Shown one piece after another: positions 34,682-42,237 of a stretch of DNA of 42,237 nucleotides (position 1 is the stretch's first letter; each line of letters opens with the position of its first letter). Source of the stretch: Arthrobacter psychrolactophilus (GTDB taxonomy: Bacteria > Actinomycetota > Actinomycetes > Actinomycetales > Micrococcaceae). The position numbers and the translations under genes were made by a program. Under the pieces are notes generated by a model that made no database searches, had not been told where the DNA came from, and saw nothing but the letters and a program-made list of their open reading frames with translations. The stretch is from assembly GCF_003219795.1 (NCBI RefSeq), contig NZ_QJVC01000028.1:1-42237 (forward strand), read 5' to 3'.

Positions 34682-36136
34682 ATGACCCCTTCGACCCGAT
34701 TCCGTCACTCCGGCACCGCTCTGGCCCATTCGCTCTCGCCCGCCGCCTGGCGCGGCGCCTTTCATATGCGGCCCGCGGATGCCATTTTCACCACGGCCAT
34801 CAAGGTGGGAATTGCCGCAACGATCGTCCTCGTTGCGGGCGGTCTCATGGGGCAACCGCAGCTTGCCGGCATGGCCGCCCTCGGGGCGTTGACGAGTGCC
34901 TTTGGTCGCTACCAGCCCTACCGTCGGCTCGGGCGCATGATGGCGATCGTGGGCGTGGGCATGATCGTGGCCATTACCATTGGCGTACTCCTGGGCGCCG
35001 CGGGAGTCCCGATGGTGCTTCAAATTCTGGTCCTTTCGCTTCTGGCTGGCCTAGCGTCACATGTCTTCACGGCCTTCCGCATCTCCGGCCCCGGCGCCGT
35101 GATTCTGGTGTTCGCGGCAGGCGTCGGTTCGGGCTATGCACACTCTTTCACCGACATGGCCCTGCCCATCGTGGCCATGGCAATCGGCGTTGTGGTCGGC
35201 TGGTTCGCCGCCATGGCACCTGCCCTGTGGGTACCCTTGGCCCCCTCGCGGCTGGCCGTCGCGCGCGGCATTTCGGCCGTCATCGCCCTAGAATCCGACG
35301 ACGCCGGTTCCCGCACCGCCGCTGCCGCCGCCTTGCGCTCGGCTCGCGGTTCGGTGACGATAAGCGCCGGAACGTTGAATGAGAACAGCTCACGTTCGCG
35401 CCGTCTCCATCAGCACGCGGAACAGCTTCACCTCTTGCTTGATGACGCCGAAGCAACTCTGGCGCTGTTCCAGACCTCTGGCAGTGGATCGCGGGGGGAC
35501 GCACTTGCCCGCCTCGGGCGGCATAAATCGGAGCTGCGCAAGGTTCGTGGCATCCCCATGCTCTCAATCCAAGTCCCTGCGCCCGACAACGCTGTAATCT
35601 CTAGCCGCGGCACGGCCCCGCAAGGTTTTTTGTCCACAGCTCGCGGCGAATTTGCTGCGCGGAGCAGTATTCATCAGGCGCTGCGTATGGCCCTTGCTGC
35701 CGCGTTATCCGGTTGGGTGGCGGTTGCACTTGGTCTGGAACATCCGCTATGGGCAACCATGGGCGCCATTGCGGCCCTGCAAGGGCTCAACTATGCCGTC
35801 ACAGTCCAGCGCAGCATTCAGCGTTTGGTGGGCAACGTGGTGGGTGCGGCGATCGCCGTCGTAATTTTGTCGCTGTCACTGGGCTTCTGGCCGTCGGTGG
35901 TGCTGGTCATTGCGTTCCAGGTCGTGGCCGAGTTGCTCGTGCTGAAGAACTACACGTTGACCACGATCGCCGTGACGCCCATGGCCTTGATTATGACCGG
36001 GCTGGGCTCGCATCTGGGCCCCGACGCGGCCCTGAGCAGGGTTGCCGATACGCTCATTGGCGTCGTGATCGGCACCCTCGTGGCGGCGCTGAGCATCTCG
36101 CTGGCCGACCGCCACCATCTACCCACGAAGCCCTAG
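34682..36136 (+). CDS. FUSC family membrane protein (aromatic acid exporter-like)
   Basis: 484 residues with two blocks of membrane helices (about residues 36-180 and 325-470) separated by a soluble, Arg- and Asp-rich domain. This two-block layout is typical of FUSC/fusaric-acid-resistance and AaeB-like efflux proteins. The second block contains GWVAVALGLEHPLWATMGAIAALQGLNYAV, the family's conserved segment. The transport substrate is unknown. It is divergent from a MarR gene with a shared palindrome; no clear Shine-Dalgarno sequence precedes the ATG. FUSC proteins often act with membrane-fusion partners, but none is visible here. Confidence 0.87.
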   Translation: MTPSTRFRHSGTALAHSLSPAAWRGAFHMRPADAIFTTAIKVGIAATIVLVAGGLMGQPQLAGMAALGALTSAFGRYQPYRRLGRMMAIVGVGMIVAITIGVLLGAAGVPMVLQILVLSLLAGLASHVFTAFRISGPGAVILVFAAGVGSGYAHSFTDMALPIVAMAIGVVVGWFAAMAPALWVPLAPSRLAVARGISAVIALESDDAGSRTAAAAALRSARGSVTISAGTLNENSSRSRRLHQHAEQLHLLLDDAEATLALFQTSGSGSRGDALARLGRHKSELRKVRGIPMLSIQVPAPDNAVISSRGTAPQGFLSTARGEFAARSSIHQALRMALAAALSGWVAVALGLEHPLWATMGAIAALQGLNYAVTVQRSIQRLVGNVVGAAIAVVILSLSLGFWPSVVLVIAFQVVAELLVLKNYTLTTIAVTPMALIMTGLGSHLGPDAALSRVADTLIGVVIGTLVAALSISLADRHHLPTKP

Positions 36137-36157
36137 GGATTCCGTGGCGGGAGGAGA

Positions 36158-36179
36158 GGCTCCCACCGCAGAGGGAGCC
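36158..36179. terminator. Weak hairpin after the FUSC gene
   Basis: GGCTCCC (36158-36164) pairs with GGGAGCC (36173-36179), with an 8-nt loop. It follows the FUSC stop by 22 bp but has no T-tract. It lies between convergent genes. Possibly a factor-dependent terminator. Confidence 0.35.
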
Positions 36180-36229
36180 ATGACGCACGACGCGGCACTC
36201 AGGCACCGCCGCTACCTCAGCACAAAGCC

Positions 36230-37219
36230 TTAGGCCTGCGCGCCCAGCTCCATAACCTCTGCCAGCAGCTCAAAGCTGCGGATCCAGGCGGTGCGGTCCG
36301 TGACCTGCGTGGCGACGATGAGTTCGTCGGCGTCGGCCACTTTGGCGAAGTCCTCAAGGTAGGCGCGCGCCACGCTCGGCGTTCCGATGGCCGCATACCG
36401 GAACATGGTGCTCACCTGCTGCCCGGCCGGGGAATCCAACAACAGGTCCATCTCGGCTTCCGTGAATGTCTGCCCGCGCGCTACGAGGGAGACCACCCGG
36501 CGGCGGCGGGCGTCCAACGCCAGCTTGTCGGCTTCTTCCTGGGTGTCGGCCACGATGGCATTGACGCCGGCGATGACATAGGGCTCGGCCAGGACGGCCG
36601 AGGGCTTGAATTCACGGCGGTAAATCCGCACGGCGTCCTCGAGTGCCTGCGGGGCAAAGTGCGAGGCGAAGGAGTACGGCAGGCCCAGGGCTGCGGCGAG
36701 CCGGGCGCCAAAGAGCGAGGAGCCCAGGATGAACAACGGCACCCTGGTGTCCTTGCCCGGGTAGGCGTTGACGCCGGAGATCCGGGTCTCGCCGTCAAAG
36801 TACGCCTGCAGCTCCTGCACGTCGGACGGGAAGGTGTCGGCCGACATGGGGTCCCGACGCAGCGCCCGCATGGTGTTTTGATCGCTGCCCGGGGCACGCC
36901 CCAGGCCCAGGTCGATACGTCCCGGGTGGAGGGTCTCCAAGGTGCCAAACTGTTCGGCAATCTGCAGCGGCGAATGGTTGGGTAGCATGATGCCACCGGC
37001 ACCCAAGCGAATCGACGTCGTGTGAGCGGCGACGTGCGCAATCAATACGCTCGTGGCCGAGGAGGCGATCGAGGGCATGTTGTGATGCTCGGCAAACCAG
37101 ATCCGCTTGTAGCCCCACCCCTCAGCCTTCTGCGCCAATTCCACGGATGCGCGGAAGCTCTCGGCAATGCCGTCCTCGCCCACATGGGCCAGGTCAAGGA
37201 TGGAAAGTGGAAGTGTCAT
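36230..37219 (-). CDS. LLM class flavin-dependent oxidoreductase
   Basis: 329 residues of the luciferase-like monooxygenase fold (bacterial luciferase superfamily). Visible: [12 protein letters not shown] at the start, [20 protein letters not shown], then [44 protein letters not shown], and a C-terminal [19 protein letters not shown]. This resembles YhbW-type proteins. These enzymes use reduced FMN or F420; the substrate and cofactor are not determined by sequence. A GAAAGG Shine-Dalgarno sequence precedes the start. It is divergent from a small membrane-anchored protein. Confidence 0.88.
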   Translation of the reverse strand: MTLPLSILDLAHVGEDGIAESFRASVELAQKAEGWGYKRIWFAEHHNMPSIASSATSVLIAHVAAHTTSIRLGAGGIMLPNHSPLQIAEQFGTLETLHPGRIDLGLGRAPGSDQNTMRALRRDPMSADTFPSDVQELQAYFDGETRISGVNAYPGKDTRVPLFILGSSLFGARLAAALGLPYSFASHFAPQALEDAVRIYRREFKPSAVLAEPYVIAGVNAIVADTQEEADKLALDARRRRVVSLVARGQTFTEAEMDLLLDSPAGQQVSTMFRYAAIGTPSVARAYLEDFAKVADADELIVATQVTDRTAWIRSFELLAEVMELGAQA

Positions 37220-37305
37220 GTGGTGCTGCCTTTCAAAAGGGTCTCTCTTGCGCCAACCGCCAAGTCACCCGGGATATTTCCTCGCCACGGCTTTAGACTC
37301 GTCAC

Positions 37306-37650
37306 ATGGAATGGTGGTGGACGATTCTGATCATGCTGGGCATGGTTGTGGTGGCCATTGTGGCGATCACCTGGTTCCAGCGCAGCGTGTCCCATCCCGA
37401 CACCCGGCGGCACATGGGCGCCCTGGGCGGCGCCCTCGACGGCTTTGATGCAGTGCTGAATCCGCAGGCCGTCAAGGCGAAACAAGAGCGCGAGGAACAG
37501 TCCCGGATGCGCGCGCCCATCCCCTCCCCCGGTGATCTTCCCAAGGGTTTTCACGTGGTGATGGACGACGACGGCGTCCCCACCAAGGTGATTATCGACA
37601 GTTCCGCGTTACACCCCGAGCGGGACGTTAAGCCGATCGAGGGCAGCTAA
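37306..37650 (+). CDS. Small membrane-anchored protein, unknown function
   Basis: 114 residues: one N-terminal membrane helix (about residues 3-23, W-rich at its start) followed by a charged soluble part (KAKQEREEQSRMRAP and a C-terminal DDDGVPTKVIIDSS). No domain is recognised. There is no Shine-Dalgarno sequence; TAGACT (37294-37299) is 6 nt before the ATG, fitting a leaderless start. Its last 42 bp overlap the 3' end of the convergent flavin monooxygenase gene. Confidence 0.65.
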   Translation: MEWWWTILIMLGMVVVAIVAITWFQRSVSHPDTRRHMGALGGALDGFDAVLNPQAVKAKQEREEQSRMRAPIPSPGDLPKGFHVVMDDDGVPTKVIIDSSALHPERDVKPIEGS

Positions 37651-38703
37651 CGCGGCGGCCCGACCGGCTCGGTTCGCACCCAGTGTGGAGGCCGAGGCGC
37701 CGTAACCCACCAAGATGAGCCGGGGTTCGCGGGCCACCTTGACGCCATCCATCACGATGCCACCACCATTTTCGCGCAGTTTCAGGGGTGCCAGATGATC
37801 CATCGAGGCCCGGAATCCCGTGGCCCACAGGATCGTGTCGGCGGCAAATTCTGAGTCGTCCTCAAAAATTGCGCCCTCGGCCGTCAGCCGTGCCAAGGGT
37901 CCGCGGGACACAAGGATTCCGGCGTCGATCCCCTCCTGGTATTGCTCGGTCAGGGGCAATCCGGTCACGCCCACAACACTCAGGGGTGGCAGACCCGCGG
38001 CGGTCCGTTCGTTGACGCGTGCCTCAACGTCGCGTCCCCATTCGGGGTCAAAGGCCCGCTTGGTAAAGTCTGCTGGACGTCGCGTGGACCAGGCCGTCTC
38101 GACGCCGGCCTCAGCCAGCTGCAAGAGGAACTGCACGGCCGAGGTGCCACCGCCCACCACAAGGACGCGCTGCCCTGCAAACTCCTGGACAGATTGGAAG
38201 TCGTGGGTGTGCAGCTGCCGGCCCGTGAAGCTCTCGACGCCCGGGTAGTGCGGCCAGTGGGGCTTGTCCCAGGTGCCCGTGGCGTTGATGACCAGGCGTG
38301 CGGTGAAATTGCCTTGATCGGTCTCCACCACCAGAGGCTGGCTGAGCGTGTCGTCGGGGACACCGCCGTCGTCCGTTACAGTCGCAGAACGCACGGCATG
38401 GACCTTGACGGGGCGACGGATGGGCAGGCCAAAAGACTTTTCGTAGTCACCGTAGTAGCGAGACACCACCGCCGATGCGGGCACTGTGGGATCGGACGGC
38501 GGCAATTTCATGCCGGGAAGATCATGAACGGCGTGCGCGGCGCCCAAGGTGAGGGACGGCCAACGATGCAGCCACGCGCCACCGGGAGCCGGATTGGCGT
38601 CCAGCACCACAAAGTCCGTCTCGGGCGCGAGTCCCTGCCGTGCAAGGTAATACGCAGCCGACAGTCCGGCCTGACCTGCTCCAATAACCACTACATCCAG
38701 CAT
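37609..38703 (-). CDS. Flavin-containing monooxygenase-like NAD(P)-binding protein
   Basis: 364 residues from ATG 38703, preceded by an AGGAGGC-type ribosome binding site; the longer frame reaches back to 38868. FAD-binding motif VVVIGAGQAGLSAAYYLARQG at the N-terminus and a second nucleotide-binding motif VLVVGGGTSAVQFLLQL in the middle, as in FMO/CzcO-type proteins. LILVGYGASASTLGANRAGR lies near the end. Such enzymes oxygenate small molecules with FAD and NADPH, but the substrate is unknown. It is convergent and overlapping with the preceding small gene. Confidence 0.86.
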   Translation of the reverse strand: MLDVVVIGAGQAGLSAAYYLARQGLAPETDFVVLDANPAPGGAWLHRWPSLTLGAAHAVHDLPGMKLPPSDPTVPASAVVSRYYGDYEKSFGLPIRRPVKVHAVRSATVTDDGGVPDDTLSQPLVVETDQGNFTARLVINATGTWDKPHWPHYPGVESFTGRQLHTHDFQSVQEFAGQRVLVVGGGTSAVQFLLQLAEAGVETAWSTRRPADFTKRAFDPEWGRDVEARVNERTAAGLPPLSVVGVTGLPLTEQYQEGIDAGILVSRGPLARLTAEGAIFEDDSEFAADTILWATGFRASMDHLAPLKLRENGGGIVMDGVKVAREPRLILVGYGASASTLGANRAGRAAALAALDRLNVPLGV

Positions 38704-38743
38704 CTTTGCCTCCTGTAGTGTGCAAACCTGTTGCGCTACGGGG

Positions 38744-39157
38744 CTATTTCCGATTGTGAGTGATACCACCTTGCCGCAGGGTCCGGGAGAGGGCACGATC
38801 GGCGAGGTAGACGGCCGCCGCACCGACCTCGTAGGCCACCAGATCGAGTGCGGAGAAGGTCGTACCAAAGATTAAGCGCGACGGCGGAAAGCTCACCGCG
38901 AGCTGTTCGGGGACACCGGTCAGCTGGGCCAGTTCGATGGCGGCGCTGACGGCGAAGGCCGCGAGCGCAATCCACAGGCGCTGGGCCTTGGGAAGAATGA
39001 ACGCCAGAACGAGATAAACCAACACCGTGTAGAGGGCATCGGCGATCAGGCTGGCGAGATCACCGGGGACGAAGAAGTGAATTGCCAGCCCTAGGGCGAC
39101 GGTGAGAACGGCGGCGATCAGAAGCGCGGAACGCCGGGACGTCAGTGTTGAGGGCAT
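38744..39157 (-). CDS. DUF2809 membrane protein
   Basis: About 137 residues from ATG 39157; ATG 39175 is upstream in frame. Four membrane helices: about residues 12-29, 34-54, 59-77 and 98-118. The pattern SLIADALYTVLVYLVLAF, then AFAVSAAIELAQLTG and the closing DLVAYEVGAAAVYL match DUF2809. The function is unknown. TAGACT (minus strand, 39170-39165) lies 7 nt before ATG 39157, which supports this start and a leaderless mRNA. Confidence 0.82.
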   Translation of the reverse strand: MPSTLTSRRSALLIAAVLTVALGLAIHFFVPGDLASLIADALYTVLVYLVLAFILPKAQRLWIALAAFAVSAAIELAQLTGVPEQLAVSFPPSRLIFGTTFSALDLVAYEVGAAAVYLADRALSRTLRQGGITHNRK

Positions 39158-39221
39158 GGCCTCGAGTCTACCCATGGAGGGGACCGCTCTATCTCAGCCA
39201 GCGCCTCCGCCACTCTCCACC

Positions 39222-40499
39222 CTAGGCCCGCAGGATCGGCAGCTCCTTCCATTCCGTCGTGTAGCGCGGTGAGGCGAGTTCTCGTTTCATGGACCACGCC
39301 GGGGCAACGGCAAATCCGCCGATCCCAATACCTATGGCCATCGAACCAAATTTGCTGCGCACATCGCCCAACACTGTTCCGACGTCCGGGCCGGGCTCCC
39401 CTGTGCCGAAAACGTCGAGCGTTGCCGGCGCCGAGAGCGGCTCGAGTCCGTGAAACATGACGCCGGCCCTCAGATATGAGGCTCCCGGAATGGCGCTCTG
39501 CCTCATGGCTGCCACGGCTGCCCGAACCAGCACGATGGGATCCTGAGTGGGTGTCACGAAGCGAATCGTGGCGGCGGGAAAGCTTCCCTCCCCACCAGCA
39601 AAACGGCTGGTCCCAGCCGTCACCGTCATGGACGAGGTCCGCAGTCCTTCCTCATTGAGCTTGGCGGCACCGCGCTGGGCATAAACCGTCATGACCTGTT
39701 CCATCTCCGCCACCGTGGTGACGGGAGTGGAGAAACTGCGCGAGAACATGATTTGTTGCTTGTCGGCGCGCTCCTCGGCGTGCGGGATGCACTCCGTGCC
39801 ATTGAGCTCCATGACGGTTCTTTGCAACACCACAGAGAACTTCTTCCGGATGAGCGCTGGGTCTGCGGCCTTGAGATCGGCGATGCTTTCAATGCCCATC
39901 ATCTTGAGTCGACTCGCCGTCCTGCCGCCCACTCCCCACAGGCCCGACGCCGGAACGCGCCCCTGAATCGCGGCCACGTGTTCCGGGGGCATGGCCTCGA
40001 GGGCGCATACCCCACCTAGGGCGGGATTTTGTTTCGCGATCCTGTTCGCAAACTTCGCCAGCGTTTTCGTGGTGGCAACCCCCACGCAGACGGGCACACC
40101 CACGTGGCGCATCACGGCGGCACGGATATCGCGCCCGGCGGCCTGCAATTGTGCGGGATCCCCCACCAGCCCCAGGAACGATTCATCGATCGAGTACACG
40201 TCCTGCCAGGTGCCGTAGCGCCCCACGACCTCCATGACGCGAGCACTCATGTCCCCATACAACTCGTAGTTGCTCGAGCGTGCCACCAGACCCCAGCCGG
40301 CAGCTTGCGACTGGATTTGGAACCACGGCGTGCCCGTCTTGATCCCCAAGTCCTTCGCCTCCGAGGATCGCGCCACGACACAGCCATCATTATTGGAAAG
40401 CACGACGACGGGACGGCCTTCCAGCCTCGGGTCAAAGACCCGCTCGCACGAGACATAAAAGTTGTTCACGTCTACCAGCGCGATTCTCTCGTTACTCAC
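39222..40499 (-). CDS. umuC: Y-family DNA polymerase, UmuC type
   Basis: 425 residues. The polymerase palm has Asp10 in [18 protein letters not shown] and the catalytic SIDE at about 103-106, with [18 protein letters not shown] next. The C-terminus ([21 protein letters not shown]) matches the DUF4113 end of UmuC proteins. It carries out error-prone synthesis across DNA damage. The start is GTG overlapping the NUDIX stop by four bases (GTGA). No umuD gene is adjacent, so the processed partner, if needed, is elsewhere. A LexA-like box lies upstream of the operon. Confidence 0.92.
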   Translation of the reverse strand: MSNERIALVDVNNFYVSCERVFDPRLEGRPVVVLSNNDGCVVARSSEAKDLGIKTGTPWFQIQSQAAGWGLVARSSNYELYGDMSARVMEVVGRYGTWQDVYSIDESFLGLVGDPAQLQAAGRDIRAAVMRHVGVPVCVGVATTKTLAKFANRIAKQNPALGGVCALEAMPPEHVAAIQGRVPASGLWGVGGRTASRLKMMGIESIADLKAADPALIRKKFSVVLQRTVMELNGTECIPHAEERADKQQIMFSRSFSTPVTTVAEMEQVMTVYAQRGAAKLNEEGLRTSSMTVTAGTSRFAGGEGSFPAATIRFVTPTQDPIVLVRAAVAAMRQSAIPGASYLRAGVMFHGLEPLSAPATLDVFGTGEPGPDVGTVLGDVRSKFGSMAIGIGIGGFAVAPAWSMKRELASPRYTTEWKELPILRA

Positions 40500-40966
40500 G
40501 GTGTCACGGGCGTTCCCATGTCGATATTAACGATGGGTGCCATCCCGGTCAGGAGGCACTCAAGAACGTAGCGTTCATGTGGCACGATTACTTCGGGCAG
40601 CGCGTTGAGGGAGAACCATTGTAGATCCGCCGCCTTGTCGCCCTCCATGATGCGCGGCTCCCCCGCCCATAGGTCGGCACTGAAGAAAAAGTCCACGCGT
40701 TGTTCAAGGGGACTGCCCTGCGGTTTAAAACGGTGCATGGCCGTCAGAGGAACGAGATGTTCGGCAGCAATGCGCACACCAAGTTCTTCATAGGCCTCAC
40801 GGATCGCGGCCGCCTCCGCAGATTCTCCGGCTTCTACATGGCCCGCGGCAGCCGTAGCCCAATGCCCGTCCATGTAGCCCGTATTCTGGCGAAGCTGGAG
40901 CAGCACCGAATTATCGCGACGGAAGATGACGTAGCTGGCCGGAACAAGAGCGACTCTTTGATTCAT
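40496..40966 (-). CDS. NUDIX hydrolase
   Basis: 156 residues from ATG 40966 (GAGGAA 6 nt upstream). The NUDIX box is complete: [23 protein letters not shown], with the G-x5-E-x7-R-E-x2-E-E-x-G pattern. NUDIX enzymes hydrolyse nucleoside diphosphates linked to another group; some cleanse oxidised dNTPs. It overlaps umuC by four bases and is first in the operon, so both are co-translated. A link to DNA-damage tolerance is suggested by this context only. Confidence 0.92.
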   Translation of the reverse strand: MNQRVALVPASYVIFRRDNSVLLQLRQNTGYMDGHWATAAAGHVEAGESAEAAAIREAYEELGVRIAAEHLVPLTAMHRFKPQGSPLEQRVDFFFSADLWAGEPRIMEGDKAADLQWFSLNALPEVIVPHERYVLECLLTGMAPIVNIDMGTPVTP

Positions 40967-41005
40967 AACAATTCCTCGCACGTCGGGTGTCCAACAAACC
41001 GTATT

Positions 41006-41019
41006 CGAATCTATGTTCC
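41006..41019 (-). promoter_or_regulatory. LexA (SOS) box-like sequence upstream of the NUDIX-umuC operon
   Basis: The plus-strand 14-mer CGAATCTATGTTCC matches the actinobacterial LexA consensus CGAAC-N4-GTTCG at 8 of 10 defined positions (mismatches at the fifth and last bases). It lies 40 bp upstream of the NUDIX start, in a position suited to repression of the operon. Confidence 0.55.
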
Positions 41020-41050
41020 CAAACTTTTGGGCCTGACGGCAAGCCCGGCT

Positions 41051-41506
41051 TTACGACCCTTGCTTGGCACCGCCAGGGGCGACCATGAAAACATCAACCG
41101 GATCCTGCGACTCCACCGTGAAACCGTGCCGCAGATAGAGCCGTTGCGCAGGACTGCCGGCGAGGACATTCAGGCGGAAGGGACGCTCATCGGCATGCCG
41201 CCTCATCGACTCCGACAGGACCGCCCCTCCCAGACCCCTCCCCTGCCATGCGGGATCAAGATAGAAATGTTCGATCCATTGAACGTCAGGGGCGGGCCGG
41301 ACGGCGATACTGCCAACCACCTCACCGTCAACAAGGATGAGCTGCGTCAGCTCGGGGTCGAAGCCGTCGAGGAAGCGCTGGCGCACACGCACGGAATCGT
41401 AGCGTCCGAGACGTTCAAGATCTTCTCGCAGCACGACCGCTCGAAGTTCGGCAATCCACAGCGCATCGGCAGCAGTGGCCGCCTTCAATGAGAACAGGGG
41501 GATCAT
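41051..41506 (-). CDS. GNAT family N-acetyltransferase
   Basis: 151 residues from ATG 41506; a TTG at 41518 is an in-frame alternative. The core is a single GNAT domain: VDGEVVGSIAVRPAPDVQWIEHFYLDPAWQGRGLGGAVLSE, with the acetyl-CoA pyrophosphate loop QGRGLGG, and RLNVLAGSPAQRLYLRHGFTV, a typical C-terminal strand and helix pair. The substrate is unknown. It is transcribed divergently from the nucleotidyltransferase gene, 55 bp apart, and is upstream of the NUDIX-umuC operon in the same direction. Confidence 0.85.
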   Translation of the reverse strand: MIPLFSLKAATAADALWIAELRAVVLREDLERLGRYDSVRVRQRFLDGFDPELTQLILVDGEVVGSIAVRPAPDVQWIEHFYLDPAWQGRGLGGAVLSESMRRHADERPFRLNVLAGSPAQRLYLRHGFTVESQDPVDVFMVAPGGAKQGS

Positions 41507-41560
41507 TCGTCCAGTCAACTCGATGGGCCAATAATGACAAAATTACGGCAGGATAGAGCC

Positions 41561-42145
41561 GTGAGTAACCACGACGAAAAGCTCTTCTTGGACTATATCC
41601 ATCGGAATCCGATCAATGGGCAGATCCTCCAGTTGGCACCCCAGCTCGGGATATCGGATTGGTGGTTAACAGCTGGCGCGCTCTTCCAAACAGTCTGGAA
41701 TATTCTCGAAGGCAAGGACCCACAGGCTGGCATTCGTGACTACGACCTCTTCTACTTTGATGCAGACACTTCCTATGAGGCCGAGGACGCCGTCATTCAG
41801 CGGGCTAAGGAGCTCTTTAGCAGCCTCGGTGTGGACGTGGAGGTCCGCAACGAGGCGCGCGTGCACCTTTGGTACGAGGAGCACTTTGGTGTTCCCGCCG
41901 TTGCATTCACCAGCACGAGCGATGCCATCGACCACTTCGCGGCCAAGACCTGCTGCTTTGCCGTCACCGCCGACACCGCGGGAACCTTGAAGACGTACGC
42001 ACCACACGGATTCAAGGATCTCTTCGCTCACAAAGTGGTTCCAAATCCAATCCTGGCTCCCCGCGATATATACGAGGCAAAGACCAAGCGGTGGAGTAAG
42101 GTCTGGCCATCCCTGACCGTTTTGCCTTGGCCATCAGCCAGTTAG
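41561..42145 (+). CDS. Nucleotidyltransferase family protein (PF06042-like)
   Basis: 194 residues from GTG 41561, which has AGGA 7 nt upstream; ATG 41534 is an alternative. The core reads WWLTAGALFQTVWNILEG, then IRDYDLFYFDADTSYEAED, characteristic of NTP_transf_6 (nucleotidyltransferase-like) proteins, where the acidic D-Y-D would be the metal site. The middle has VEVRNEARVHLWYEEHFG and the end GFKDLFAHKVVPNP with YEAKTKRWSKVWPSL. No reaction is established for this family. It is probably monocistronic. Confidence 0.87.
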   Translation: MSNHDEKLFLDYIHRNPINGQILQLAPQLGISDWWLTAGALFQTVWNILEGKDPQAGIRDYDLFYFDADTSYEAEDAVIQRAKELFSSLGVDVEVRNEARVHLWYEEHFGVPAVAFTSTSDAIDHFAAKTCCFAVTADTAGTLKTYAPHGFKDLFAHKVVPNPILAPRDIYEAKTKRWSKVWPSLTVLPWPSAS

Positions 42146-42217
42146 CACCTCTTTGCTCGTTCAGATATTTGTTCTAGTATTTTTCGAATTCTTCTGGTGT
42201 TTCGTGAACGTGGTGAC

Positions 42218-42237
42218 TATAATTGTGGTATGGGTAG
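42218..42237 (+). promoter_or_regulatory. TATAAT box with a leaderless ATG at the window edge
   Basis: A perfect TATAAT at 42218-42223 is followed by 6 nt and ATG at 42230. The -35 is not clear. This is the layout of a leaderless gene whose body would lie beyond the window; only three codons are visible. Confidence 0.35.

Overview
The window reads as chromosomal DNA of a Micrococcaceae-type actinobacterium (Arthrobacter or a close relative). The grounds are high G+C coding DNA, a coproporphyrin-dependent haem pathway with an actinobacterial ChdC and a cysteine-rich ferrochelatase, DUF3107, a MoeZ-like adenylyltransferase with rhodanese domain, a DUF664/DinB protein, DUF2809, and many start codons without a Shine-Dalgarno sequence but with a -10-like hexamer 6-7 nt upstream. 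The genus is an inference from gene content.

Layout. 1-7.6 kb is accessory and gene-poor: a Phd/YefM-type antitoxin with an overlapping toxin start cut by the window edge, about 1.3 kb without a convincing gene but with a nested inverted repeat, a membrane-anchored protein with two DUF4232-like repeats broken by a one-base frameshift, a GNAT acetyltransferase, an MFS permease, a short relic resembling a HipA C-terminus, and a metallo-beta-lactamase-fold hydrolase. 7.7-10.2 kb is a complete polar amino-acid ABC importer (lipoprotein, permease, ATPase) ending in a strong terminator shared with a convergent MOSC gene.

10.8-21.1 kb is the haem block. On the minus strand the order of transcription is hemE, cgoX (hemY), chdC (hemQ), cpfC (hemH), hemC, hemD, hemB, hemL, with short gaps or overlaps; hemA diverges from hemE. 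Together they take glutamyl-tRNA to haem b through coproporphyrin. A Tat-secreted protein of unknown function and a MoeZ/ThiF-like sulfur-carrier adenylyltransferase follow. 23.8-26.4 kb is metNIQ for methionine import, then a TetR regulator, DUF3107 and a small membrane protein. 27.9-31.7 kb is the thiamine block: a TPP riboswitch precedes thiO-thiS-thiG and a pterin dehydratase/VOC fusion on the minus strand, and thiE diverges from the riboswitch. No separate thiF lies in this block, so the MoeZ-like protein at 22-23.5 kb is a candidate ThiS activator.

31.7-42.2 kb is a mosaic of short units: a DUF664 protein; a TetR/NAD-dependent sugar-epimerase-like pair with three palindromes between them; a MarR/FUSC membrane protein pair with a 24-bp perfect palindrome between them; a luciferase-like monooxygenase; a flavin monooxygenase; DUF2809; a NUDIX-UmuC operon with a LexA-like box upstream; a GNAT enzyme; and a nucleotidyltransferase-like protein. 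The last bases hold a possible leaderless start of a further gene.

The most noteworthy signals are the NUDIX-umuC pair with its SOS-like box, the recurrent leaderless-promoter arrangement, the two divergent regulator/operator modules, the mutually overlapping control region of thiO and thiE, and the frameshifted DUF4232-like gene. I did not find a clearly new multi-gene system.
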